Part shown: piece by piece, positions 18,230-27,202 of the stretch
Numbering within the stretch: position 1 is the stretch's first letter
Layout of the letters: each line of letters starts with the position of its first letter
NCBI GenBank assembly: GCA_905478225.1
Contig: CAJQHR010000040.1
Span: 1 to 64,000 of the forward strand
From: an uncultured Crocinitomix sp.
GTDB lineage: Bacteria > Bacteroidota > Bacteroidia > Flavobacteriales_D > Crocinitomicaceae
Reading direction: 5' to 3'
Length of the DNA: 64,000 bases
Notes under the pieces: model-generated
The model's database searches: none
What the model was told of the DNA's origin: nothing
Seen by the model: the letters and a program-made list of their open reading frames with translations, nothing else
Position numbers and translations under genes: made by a program

Positions 18230-18334
18230 CGAGCGCAGACGAGTGAAGTTCATTAGGTGAATGAACATTATTTCATCTCTGCAGATATACTCAATAAATG
18301 AATGAGGTCTGTACTCGATTTATTTTTCGACTAC

Positions 18335-18359
18335 AGTCAACTATTATTTATTGTTGACT
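18335..18359. other. Inverted repeat between convergent genes
   Basis: Perfect 7-base arms AGTCAAC (18335-18341) and GTTGACT (18353-18359) around an 11-base AT-only loop. No T-run follows, so it may be a weak Rho-independent terminator or chance. The rest of the 227-base convergent gap holds nothing recognisable. Confidence 0.3.
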
Positions 18360-18456
18360 AGCGTAATTCATCTCTAGAGGAGATACCTGTATCAAGATTT
18401 TTCAAAAAATAATACTTACCATCTCACCAATTTCCCCGAATTACTTTTCGTTTTCT

Positions 18457-20505
18457 TCAGTGGGATAAAAATCCGTAGTTTTCAGAATAGTAAAGCATTT
18501 GTGCTTGAAAACTTTCTGGTTGAGATAAAGTGATATCGGTTATGTTGCCGTCTTCATCCATTACTGGCGTTAAAATAGGATTTACAAAACCGTTATAAGG
18601 AGCAATGTTTAATGCTGCGCTTCGGTCAAGCACTTCTTGGTGCAATGCCTTGTCAACTTTTACGCCATAGTTTTCAACCAAGTCTTTTCCAGCTTGGAAG
18701 TCACCTTCAGATTTGATGCGTTGAATTTCTCTTAACAAATCGCCAAAAATAACTCGCAATTTATCGTAATCATGAATTTCAAAATACGTTTTACCATCTC
18801 TTGTAATCCGCTCAATTACATTGTCTGGCTGACCTTTTTCAAAGGCCCATGAAGCTACCAGTTGACGGTTCCGCATATGCGCTTCCTCAATGTCCGCACC
18901 TGGCTCTAATCTTCTCATTTGAACCATCATTCCGTTTCTGATGTAGTCGTCATACTCGGCTCGACCAACGTCTAAAGATTCAACTAACCCTAAATCAACA
19001 ATTTTATTCTCCAATAAGAAATAAAGCGCAACTAAATCTGCACGTGCCTCTTCAAGTGTTGAAGAATAGTTCTTTAACGTTTCTTTTGGTGTACCAACAC
19101 CCTCATTAATTTGTCCAGATGCATGTCCAATAACTTCGTGCATTGCGGTGTGCATTTTGGAGCCAATTTCTCCTAAAGCAATCGTGCGTTCTATTTCTTC
19201 TTCGTTATTTGCAAACTCTCTTAAAATTCCTTCACCACCCGCATTGCTATAAGCCATTACTATGTTTCCTAAACTAACGGACTTTGATCCGTGTTCGGTT
19301 CTAATCCAATTTGAATTTGGTAAGTTCACACCAATTGGTGTAGATGGTGATGAATCTCCAGATTCTCCTGCTACGTTCACCACCTTATAAGATACACCAA
19401 CAACTTCTGCTTTTTTGTGCTCATCCATTATAGATGAATTGTCTTCGAAATATTGAACATTTTCTGCTAAAACAGCCATGCGTTCTGATGCGTCAAAATC
19501 TGTAATTTGAATGATTGATTCGTATGCACCTCTAATGCCTACAGGATCGCCATAAACCTCTACAAATCCTTGAATATAATCAATGTCACCTTCTGTTGCT
19601 TGGGACCATGTAATATTGTATTGCGACCATTTTTCCAAGTCACCTGTTTCGTAATATTCAATTAATAAACCTAATGCTTTTCCTTGCTCGTCATTCTCAG
19701 CAACGCCTTGCGCCAATTTCAGCCATTTTACAACTTCAACAATGGATTCGCCGTACATTCCGTCAGCTTTCCAAATCTCTTCGCTAACAACTCCGTTTTC
19801 ATCCTTCACTAATCGGGAGTTTAAACCAAATTCAACTGGATGACTACCTGCTGCTTCCATTTTTTCTTTGTAAAATGCATCTACATCTTCTTGCGTAATA
19901 TTTTCACCATAAAAGTTCGTGGCTGATCCTAAAATAAGATCTTTTGAACCGTCTAAACTTACACGTTTCATATCAGCCGTATTGTCAAACATTTTGTCAA
20001 CAATTTCTGATGAAAGCGTCGCGCTAGTATTCACTAAAAGCCCGTCAAAATATTTACGGCTGAAATCAGGAACAAATTTTTCCATTGAATAGTGGTGATG
20101 AATTCCGTTTGAAAACCATACGCGCTGTGTATAGGTCATAAATTTCAGCCATTCAGGGTCTTCTTGATCTCCATTATAATTTTGAACAATATGCTCTAAT
20201 GCATTTCTAATGGCAAGATTATGGCGATAATTTTGATCCCATGTCATGTCTCTGCCAGAAAGCCCAGCTTCATATAAATAGTAAACCAATTTCTTTTGGT
20301 CCAAAGTTAATTGGTGAAAACCAGGGATATCATATTGTAAAATTTGTAAGTCAGCAAATTTTTCAATTTGTCCTGTTTCTAATGGCGTATAGACAATGCT
20401 GTCTATATTTTCATTCGTGGCATCCGTGTTTTCTGATTCTTCCGCACCTCCGCAGCTTGCGAGAATTCCAGCTAAAAGAAATCCAGAAATAATAAAATGT
20501 TTCAT
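18457..20505 (-). CDS. Dipeptidyl-peptidase III-like zinc peptidase (family M49), lipoprotein
   Basis: A 682-residue enzyme with the M49 zinc motif HEVIGH at residues 456-461 and the third-ligand motif LEEARADL about 25-30 residues later. M49 enzymes remove dipeptides from peptide N-termini. The N-terminus ends in a lipobox-like LAGILASC, so the protein is probably anchored to a membrane, as often in Bacteroidota. Length matches the bacterial family (about 650-700). It is monocistronic; the 222-base upstream gap is shared with the divergent FG-GAP gene. Confidence 0.93.
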   Translation of the reverse strand: MKHFIISGFLLAGILASCGGAEESENTDATNENIDSIVYTPLETGQIEKFADLQILQYDIPGFHQLTLDQKKLVYYLYEAGLSGRDMTWDQNYRHNLAIRNALEHIVQNYNGDQEDPEWLKFMTYTQRVWFSNGIHHHYSMEKFVPDFSRKYFDGLLVNTSATLSSEIVDKMFDNTADMKRVSLDGSKDLILGSATNFYGENITQEDVDAFYKEKMEAAGSHPVEFGLNSRLVKDENGVVSEEIWKADGMYGESIVEVVKWLKLAQGVAENDEQGKALGLLIEYYETGDLEKWSQYNITWSQATEGDIDYIQGFVEVYGDPVGIRGAYESIIQITDFDASERMAVLAENVQYFEDNSSIMDEHKKAEVVGVSYKVVNVAGESGDSSPSTPIGVNLPNSNWIRTEHGSKSVSLGNIVMAYSNAGGEGILREFANNEEEIERTIALGEIGSKMHTAMHEVIGHASGQINEGVGTPKETLKNYSSTLEEARADLVALYFLLENKIVDLGLVESLDVGRAEYDDYIRNGMMVQMRRLEPGADIEEAHMRNRQLVASWAFEKGQPDNVIERITRDGKTYFEIHDYDKLRVIFGDLLREIQRIKSEGDFQAGKDLVENYGVKVDKALHQEVLDRSAALNIAPYNGFVNPILTPVMDEDGNITDITLSQPESFQAQMLYYSENYGFLSH

Positions 20506-20727
20506 AGTAATTTGGTATCTGTTTTTTAAAGAGTGTTAAAAATAACAATTGTTTCCTTATCTCTAATAGAATAATTGATAATCGGTTAAAAAACGGGTTA
20601 AATCAATAATTGCAACTTTTCACTCACCAATTGGTCCGATTTCTCGTTAATCATAAAAAGATGCATTATCTTTAAAGAGTGAATAGTGTAATGTTAAGTT
20701 TTTAACAACGTACTAATACAAAAGCAT

Positions 20728-22983
20728 ATGTTTAAAAAGAGCTTCCTTATTATATTTAGTTTTTTATCTGCGACAAGTTTTGCGCAGTTTGGTTTTGAGC
20801 GCATTAATAGTATTGATGTGATTAAGGCTGGAGTTACGCAGGATTTTCCTTGGGCAGGCGGAATGGACTTCTGTCAGTTCTCTTCAATCGATTTGGATTT
20901 TGACGGCGTAGAAGATTTATTCGTGTTTGATAGAACCTGCGATAAGGTGTTGACTTTTTTACAAAAAGGAGGTCCAGGTGAATCTAATTATGAATATGCC
21001 CCGCAATATGAATCAGATTTTCCTGCTGATTTGCATCATTGGGCCTTGTTAGTCGATTATAATTGCGACGGCAAAAAAGATATTTTCACCTACCATATTG
21101 GTGCTGCGCGGGTATTCATGAACACCGGTGATGGCTTAACTGAAAATGATTTTGTGCTGAGCGAACCATTGGTGAGAGAGAATACATTAGGAGGGGAAGC
21201 CCCTTTATATTTGAGCCCAGCTGATATTCCAGCTGTGGTGGATGTGGACGGTGATACTGATTTAGACATTTTAGCTTTCGGCGTTTCAGGTACTACGGTA
21301 TATTATTTCAAAAATCTAAGCCAAGAGCTTTATGAAAACTGTGACTCACTGGAATTTGAACGTAAAAATGAATGTTGGGGTAGGTTTAAAGAAGATATCT
21401 CTTCCAACGTTGTCACCCTTTGGGATACGCTAGTGTCGCCGTGTCGCGATATTGATTTTGATGAACCAGAAGGGCCGCACAGAGAAATTGGTGTTCGTCA
21501 AGATCGTCATGCGGGTTCAACTGTCCTAGGGTTAGAAATGGATGATTCAGGCGTATTAGATTTGATTTTAGGTGATATATCGTATAATTCACTCACTATG
21601 TTACTTAATACAGGGGATGAGGTAAACGCAAACTCTGGTATGGATTCTCAAGATAATAGCTTTCCTTCCACCTCAGTTTCGGTAGACTTGCCAATTTTTC
21701 CTGCGGCGTATCATGTGGATATTAATAATGACGGAATTCGTGATTTGGTGGTTTCACCAAATTCAAAAGTGGGATCTGAGAATGTAGAGAGTGTTTGGAG
21801 TTATATTAATGAAGGTGCTGACTTGGATCCTGACTTTATCTACGAACAAACCGATTTTTTACAAGAAGAAATGATTGAAGTTGGTACATCTTCTTTACCG
21901 GTGTTTTTTGATCATAATGGAGATGGCTTAAAAGATTTGCTCGTGAGTAGTTTTGGTCAATACGATACGGAAACAGAGAACTTGAATTCGAAAATCGCTT
22001 ATTATGAAAATGTAGGTACCGCTGAGGCTCCAATTTTTGAGTTCATTACGGATGATTACCAGGATATATCTACATTAGAAATAGGTGAGAACTTAACCTT
22101 TTATCCAACTTTTGGTGATTTGGATGGTGATGGAGACGAGGATATGATCTTGGGTGAATTCTTAGGTTATTGTTATTATATGGAAAATACTGGAGGGGCT
22201 GGCAGTCCTGCAATTTTTAACACATTTATACTATTATTGGATAGTGATGGCGCACCAATCATTCAAAGTACTTATTGTTATCCTAGTTTGGTTGATATTG
22301 ACAGAGATGGAGATAGTGACTTAGTAATTGGTCGCCGCTCTGGAAAATTACAATTTTTAGAAAACATTGGAGTTGGTCCTTATAACTTTGAGCATATCAC
22401 TTATGACTTTGGAGGTATAGATGTTTCTGGAACAGCAACTGAAGGTTTTGCAGTTCCTCAATTTGTTGACGTTGATGGCGAATATCAATTGTTGGTAGGT
22501 TCTAAAAGAGGATACGTTTTTTACTTTGATGATATTGATGATAATTTGGATGGCACCTTTCACTTGGTTGATTCTATTGTTGATGATTTGAATATTGGAA
22601 CCTATTCAGCACCAGCCGTTACAAACATAAATAACAATAATCGCGTGGAAATGGTATTAGGGAATCGTCGTGGAGGTGTGGCGCTCTATCAATCTGCGCC
22701 AACGTCAAACATTAGTTTGGTAGAATATTCCAATGAAGATGAGATTTCAATTTATCCAAATCCTGCTGCTAACAACGTCACAATTAATTTAGGAACAATT
22801 GGCTCGAATGAATTAAAGCATACCCAAATTAATGTGAGCAGCATTTCAGGGAAACTGTTGACGATCATTACACCTCATGCAAATAGTTTTTCAATTGATC
22901 TGCGGCAATTCGCGAAAGGGGTCTATTTGGTTCATATTATCGACGATCACAAAATCATAACAAAAAAGTTAATAATCGAATAG
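20728..22983 (+). CDS. FG-GAP/VCBS repeat protein with T9SS sorting domain, copy 1
   Basis: A 751-residue secreted protein: signal peptide of about 20 residues, then repeated Asp-rich calcium-binding blades such as DLDFDGVEDLFVFD, DINNDGIRDLVVS, DHNGDGLKDLLVS, DLDGDGDEDMILG and DIDRDGDSDLVIG, characteristic of FG-GAP/VCBS propellers. The last 80 residues (ISIYPNPAANNVTINLG ... KKLIIE) are a type A type IX secretion sorting domain. The cell therefore should carry T9SS. The next gene is a close paralogue. Ligand or partner unknown; adhesion or surface binding is the usual guess. Confidence 0.9.
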   Translation: MFKKSFLIIFSFLSATSFAQFGFERINSIDVIKAGVTQDFPWAGGMDFCQFSSIDLDFDGVEDLFVFDRTCDKVLTFLQKGGPGESNYEYAPQYESDFPADLHHWALLVDYNCDGKKDIFTYHIGAARVFMNTGDGLTENDFVLSEPLVRENTLGGEAPLYLSPADIPAVVDVDGDTDLDILAFGVSGTTVYYFKNLSQELYENCDSLEFERKNECWGRFKEDISSNVVTLWDTLVSPCRDIDFDEPEGPHREIGVRQDRHAGSTVLGLEMDDSGVLDLILGDISYNSLTMLLNTGDEVNANSGMDSQDNSFPSTSVSVDLPIFPAAYHVDINNDGIRDLVVSPNSKVGSENVESVWSYINEGADLDPDFIYEQTDFLQEEMIEVGTSSLPVFFDHNGDGLKDLLVSSFGQYDTETENLNSKIAYYENVGTAEAPIFEFITDDYQDISTLEIGENLTFYPTFGDLDGDGDEDMILGEFLGYCYYMENTGGAGSPAIFNTFILLLDSDGAPIIQSTYCYPSLVDIDRDGDSDLVIGRRSGKLQFLENIGVGPYNFEHITYDFGGIDVSGTATEGFAVPQFVDVDGEYQLLVGSKRGYVFYFDDIDDNLDGTFHLVDSIVDDLNIGTYSAPAVTNINNNNRVEMVLGNRRGGVALYQSAPTSNISLVEYSNEDEISIYPNPAANNVTINLGTIGSNELKHTQINVSSISGKLLTIITPHANSFSIDLRQFAKGVYLVHIIDDHKIITKKLIIE

Positions 22984-23016
22984 CTTAGTCCCAGTTTAAG
23001 AACAAAGAATTCATTT

Positions 23017-25278
23017 ATGTTTAAAAATAGTTTCCTTCTTGTTTTAAGTATTATTTCATTCATTGGTTATGGGCAATTTGGTTTCGAACGCAATGGTGCT
23101 ATTGATGTAATTAAAGATGGAGAAAGTCAGAAGGCTCCATGGGTTGGTGGAATGGATTTTTGCCAATTTTCGTCAATTGATCTTGATTTTGATGGAGTTG
23201 ATGATTTGTTTGTTTTCGACCGTACTTGCAATAAAGTAATGACCTTTTTGCAAAAAGGAGGACCAGGCGAAACGGATTATGAATATGCACCTGAATATGA
23301 GAAGGACTTTCCAACAAATATGCATGATTGGACCTTGCTCGTAGATTATGATTGCGACGGACTTGAAGATATCTTTACATACGCGATTGGCGGCACAACC
23401 ATTTATAGAAATACGGGAGATGAAGATGGGGGTAACTCATTTGAAATAGTCGTACCATTATTGGCTTCTGAGATCTATGGCGGAGATTCATATATGTTTT
23501 TAAGCGAGCAGGATATTCCAGCCATTGTTGATATTGACGGGGATGGGGATAAAGATATTTTAGCGTTTGGCGTTTCAGGAATTTCAGTAGAGTATCATAA
23601 AAATTTAAGTATGGAGTTGTATGGCAACTGCGATTCTTTAGACTTTGAAACCAAGAATATTTGTTGGGGTAAATTTAGAGAAGACGCCGCAACAAACGAA
23701 GTAACGTTATGGGATACAACTCTTTTTCCATGCCGTGCGGTTGATTTGTCGGATGAGTTCGCGGTTATTGAAGACACGGAAGATGCCCGTCAAGACCGTC
23801 ACAAAGGTTCTTCTGTTCTAGCATTAGATATGGATAACTCAGGTGTTATGGATTTGGTTTTAGGAGATGTGGCCTATAAAAACTTAGTGCTTTTAATGAA
23901 TTCTGGCGAAGAAGTAAATGCAGATTCAGGAATGGACGAACAAGATTTGGAATTTCCGTCCAACTCTGTACCAGTGGATTTGGCAGTCTTTCCAGCAGCT
24001 TTTCATGTAGATCTAAATAATGATGGCATTCGCGACTTAATTGTTGCGCCTAATGTTCAGTCAGGATCCGAAAATGCAGAGAGTGTTTGGCGCTACATGA
24101 ATATTGGAGAAGATTTAGAGCCTGAGTTCATTTATGAAGAACCTGATTTTTTGCAAGGAGATATGATTGAAAATGGCACTTCATCCTTACCCGTGTTTTT
24201 CGACCATAATGGGGACGGATTATTGGATTTATTGTTGAGTAGTGCTGGCAGATACGATACCTTGTCAGGAAATCAAAAATGTAAAATTGCCTATTATGAA
24301 AACATTGGAACAGAAGACGCGCCAAAGTTTGAATTTATAACAGGTGATTATCAAGACTTATCCACTATGGAAATTGGAAATACATTGGCTTTTTATCCAA
24401 CATTTGGCGACTTAGATGGAGACGGTGATGAAGATATGATTATGGGAGAGTATGAGGGCTTTTGTTATTATTTTGAAAATACAGGTGAAGCTGGAAGCCC
24501 AGCAATATTTGATACTTTCGTTACCTTAGAAGATAGCGAAGGAACCGATATTTTTCAAGGCACTTATTCCTATCCACTGCTTAAAGATCTTGACCGCGAC
24601 GGTGATTTAGATTTAGTGATTGGAAGAAGAACGGGGAAACTACAGTATTTAGAAAACACAGGAATAGGCACTTATAATTTTGAACATGTGACAAATGAAC
24701 TCGGCGGTGTGAATGTATCTGGAGATGGATTTATTCAAGGTCACGCTGTCGTTCAATTTGTTGATTTGGATGGAGAATATCAGTTGATCGTTGGTTCCAA
24801 ACGTGGGAACATTTATTATTATGATAATGTAGAAGGTAATTTAGATGGTACTTTCCATTTGGTTGATTCAAACTTAGACAACTTGGATGAAGGAACCTAT
24901 ACGGCTCCTGCAATTGCAAACCTTAATGGTGATGATCGTTTTGAAATGGTTTTAGGAAACCGCCGAGGTGGGGTCATACTTTATGAATCTGTACCAAAGA
25001 ATAATATTGGTATTCAACCAAATGAACTCGTGAGAGATTTTTCGATTTACCCGAATCCAACAAATGGTAATGTGCTTATTAATTTGGGAAGTTTATCTGC
25101 GCATGATTTGAAACAAGCCACAATCGTTATATACAATTTAACTGGCGAACAACTTGCTAGTTTCAAACCCTCATCAAATAGTATAGTTGTAGATTTAAGC
25201 AAATATGTTAAAGGCACTTATTTGGTTAATGTGGTGGATGCAAAACAATCCATCAAGAAAAAATTGGTGATTCAGTAA
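23017..25278 (+). CDS. FG-GAP/VCBS repeat protein with T9SS sorting domain, copy 2
   Basis: At 753 residues this is a tandem paralogue of the preceding gene, 33 bases away, with the same signal peptide length, blade order and sorting domain (FSIYPNPTNGNVLINLG ... KKLVIQ). Long stretches are identical or nearly so, for example GGMDFCQFSSIDLDFDGV near residue 45. The nucleotide sequences have diverged at third positions and in the blade near residues 145-170, so the duplication is not recent. Same uncertainty about ligand as copy 1. Confidence 0.9.
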   Translation: MFKNSFLLVLSIISFIGYGQFGFERNGAIDVIKDGESQKAPWVGGMDFCQFSSIDLDFDGVDDLFVFDRTCNKVMTFLQKGGPGETDYEYAPEYEKDFPTNMHDWTLLVDYDCDGLEDIFTYAIGGTTIYRNTGDEDGGNSFEIVVPLLASEIYGGDSYMFLSEQDIPAIVDIDGDGDKDILAFGVSGISVEYHKNLSMELYGNCDSLDFETKNICWGKFREDAATNEVTLWDTTLFPCRAVDLSDEFAVIEDTEDARQDRHKGSSVLALDMDNSGVMDLVLGDVAYKNLVLLMNSGEEVNADSGMDEQDLEFPSNSVPVDLAVFPAAFHVDLNNDGIRDLIVAPNVQSGSENAESVWRYMNIGEDLEPEFIYEEPDFLQGDMIENGTSSLPVFFDHNGDGLLDLLLSSAGRYDTLSGNQKCKIAYYENIGTEDAPKFEFITGDYQDLSTMEIGNTLAFYPTFGDLDGDGDEDMIMGEYEGFCYYFENTGEAGSPAIFDTFVTLEDSEGTDIFQGTYSYPLLKDLDRDGDLDLVIGRRTGKLQYLENTGIGTYNFEHVTNELGGVNVSGDGFIQGHAVVQFVDLDGEYQLIVGSKRGNIYYYDNVEGNLDGTFHLVDSNLDNLDEGTYTAPAIANLNGDDRFEMVLGNRRGGVILYESVPKNNIGIQPNELVRDFSIYPNPTNGNVLINLGSLSAHDLKQATIVIYNLTGEQLASFKPSSNSIVVDLSKYVKGTYLVNVVDAKQSIKKKLVIQ

Positions 25279-25282
25279 GTTG

Positions 25283-25963
25283 TTAATCCATGAGTAAATC
25301 AAACAAAGCCTGAACTTCTTTTTCGTAATCTTCAAAAGTAACTTCTACTAGTTCTGGGTCACGATCGAATTCTGTGTCTAGCACTTCACGTTTTGTAATT
25401 TTTACCGCTTCAATATGCATCATCATGCCATAGCGTTCTGCGTCATAAATTACAGGGGTTCCTTTTGTGTCTGCATAGGGTGTGAACCAATAAGCATCTG
25501 TCATTATTAAATCTTCTGTAAACCAAGCATCTGAACGCGTAATGGTGTCATTGGCTCCTTCTATACTGTATGACGTGGAATACATGCCTGCTAAGCTGTC
25601 AGATGCGCCCAATGCCTTTACTTTATATTCTGGTTGAGAGGAAATTAATTCCTGCACTTCGTTTTCGTTACAATTAGCATAAAGCAGGCTAGCACCAAAA
25701 TCTAATCGCATCTCTATTGAACGATCGGCCTCGTCCGAAATAATTTCGGTCGTGAAAATTTCTCCACGTGCAATTGTGGTTTTCATTTTAGTCCCTTTAA
25801 AAGTAATTGTCATTGTTTCTGGCAATATAGCTTGCATAAAACCTGAAATCTCTGAGTTCGGATAAGTAATTGCATATTCAATTTCACCCTCTTGTAACTT
25901 ATCTGGTTTACAAGAAGTAACGAGCAGGAGTAAGGGAGCAAAAAGAAAAAGAATTTTTTTCAT
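25283..25963 (-). CDS. Unknown lipoprotein, DUF4412/GLPGLI-like
   Basis: 226 residues beginning with a signal peptide ending in the lipobox LLVTSC. The body starts GEIEYAITYPNSE and has MTITFKGTKMKTTI and MRLDFGASLLYANC, a strand pattern like DUF4412 or GLPGLI proteins of Bacteroidota, for which no function is established. It lies tail to tail with the FG-GAP genes (four bases between). A promoter element sits at 25996-26003. The family match is from memory of pattern and is tentative. Confidence 0.65.
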   Translation of the reverse strand: MKKILFLFAPLLLLVTSCKPDKLQEGEIEYAITYPNSEISGFMQAILPETMTITFKGTKMKTTIARGEIFTTEIISDEADRSIEMRLDFGASLLYANCNENEVQELISSQPEYKVKALGASDSLAGMYSTSYSIEGANDTITRSDAWFTEDLIMTDAYWFTPYADTKGTPVIYDAERYGMMMHIEAVKITKREVLDTEFDRDPELVEVTFEDYEKEVQALFDLLMD

Positions 25964-25995
25964 TGGTGTTAGGGTATTTTAGTGAATACCTTCGA

Positions 25996-26003
25996 CAAAG
26001 ATA
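25996..26003 (-). promoter_or_regulatory. Promoter -7 element for the lipoprotein gene
   Basis: Minus-strand TATCTTTG, exact TAnnTTTG, 32 bases before the ATG at 25963. Confidence 0.5.
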
Positions 26004-26220
26004 TAATTTTCTACGATAAAGCATATTTTCTCACAGATATTGATTGGAGTCAAACATTTGAGTTTAAAGTATTATTTTAATTTAAATCAATTAAGTGGTT
26101 GGTATAGATTAGTTTATGGAACGGACCACTTTTCTAAACATCCATTCTACGTAGAAGGAAGCCATTCAAAAAAGGCAAGATTAAATCTTGTCAAGTCGAA
26201 AAGAATTCCCTTTAAAAAAC

Positions 26221-26228
26221 TAAATTTG
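26221..26228 (+). promoter_or_regulatory. Promoter -7 element for the arginase-argS operon
   Basis: TAAATTTG, exact TAnnTTTG, 17 bases before the arginase ATG at 26246. The short frame 26040-26258 upstream is probably not coding, since this element lies inside it. Confidence 0.6.
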
Positions 26229-26245
26229 CACCATAATTTAGCGAG

Positions 26246-27202
26246 ATGCAAGAAATAAAATTGGTTGAAAATACGTCAGAATTAGGAGCAGGTACCAGAG
26301 GAGCAAGTTTAGGTATCGGCGCGTTACATGTTGTTGCCCGTCAAAGAAACGAAGATTTCTTTGGTCAATACGAACGTTTTTATATTGGTGAGCGAAATGA
26401 AATGTTAGATTTTCCAACCGCTTATTCGCATGCAAAACGAATTGACGGCTTGGCTGAGGTCTTTCAAAATACAGTTGATATTCTTGACTTCGTTTATAAA
26501 AATAACGATTTTCCATTGGTGTTATCAGGCGATCATTCATGTGCGGCCGGAACAATTTCAGGCATTAAAAAAGCACATCCAAATAAACGCCTAGGTGTGA
26601 TTTGGATAGACGCCCATGCTGATTTGCACACGCCCTACACAACACCATCTGGCAATGTTCATGGCATGCCACTTGCTGTAGCACTTGGTGTTGATAATTT
26701 AGAGTGTCAGGTAAACAATCCTGCGCCAGACGTGATTGAAATGTGGGAAGAATTGAAAAATATTGGTCATGATTCTCCTCAATTATTAAAAGAGGATTTG
26801 GTCTATGTAAGCGTGCGTGATACTGAAAAACCGGAAGATGATTTTATGGCCCGTAACCAAATCAAAAATTATACAGTGGATGAGGTTAGGGCAAAGGGGA
26901 TGCAGCAAGTGAGTGAAGAGATTAAAGAGAGGATGACTTCTTGCGACATTGTCTATGTTTCATTTGATGTGGATAGCATGGACTCGATACTTGTTTCAAA
27001 AGGAACGGGTACGCCCGTTGAGCATGGATTGACACCAGAAGAGGCAAACTATTTTGTTTGTGAATTTGCATCATGGGATAAAACCTGCTGTGTAGAAATG
27101 GTTGAAATTAATCCTTGTCTCGACAATAAAATAAATAAAATGGCAGAGGTGGCTTATGATATCCTAAGTCAATGCGCCGTAACAATAGAAAAAAGATTTT
27201 AA
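26246..27202 (+). CDS. Arginase family hydrolase, probably arginase
   Basis: A 318-residue ureohydrolase. The manganese ligands are visible in SGDHSCAAG, WIDAHADLHT and SFDVDSMD. The arginase-like substrate loop PSGNVHGMPLAVALG and the GTGTPVEHGLT segment favour arginase (arginine to ornithine and urea) over agmatinase or formimidoylglutamase. The ATG of argS follows the stop with no gap, so the pair is an arginine-themed operon: one enzyme degrades free arginine and the other charges it. Exact substrate is inference from loops. Confidence 0.85.
   Translation: MQEIKLVENTSELGAGTRGASLGIGALHVVARQRNEDFFGQYERFYIGERNEMLDFPTAYSHAKRIDGLAEVFQNTVDILDFVYKNNDFPLVLSGDHSCAAGTISGIKKAHPNKRLGVIWIDAHADLHTPYTTPSGNVHGMPLAVALGVDNLECQVNNPAPDVIEMWEELKNIGHDSPQLLKEDLVYVSVRDTEKPEDDFMARNQIKNYTVDEVRAKGMQQVSEEIKERMTSCDIVYVSFDVDSMDSILVSKGTGTPVEHGLTPEEANYFVCEFASWDKTCCVEMVEINPCLDNKINKMAEVAYDILSQCAVTIEKRF

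Noticed and set aside
26040-26258. Short plus-strand frame of 72 codons
   Set aside because: It contains the arginase -7 element and overlaps the arginase start; composition is not protein-like.
26246-27202. Formimidoylglutamase (HutG) as partner of hutF
   Set aside because: The substrate-loop and GTGTP motifs favour arginase; the gene is 15 kb from hutF and sits with argS.
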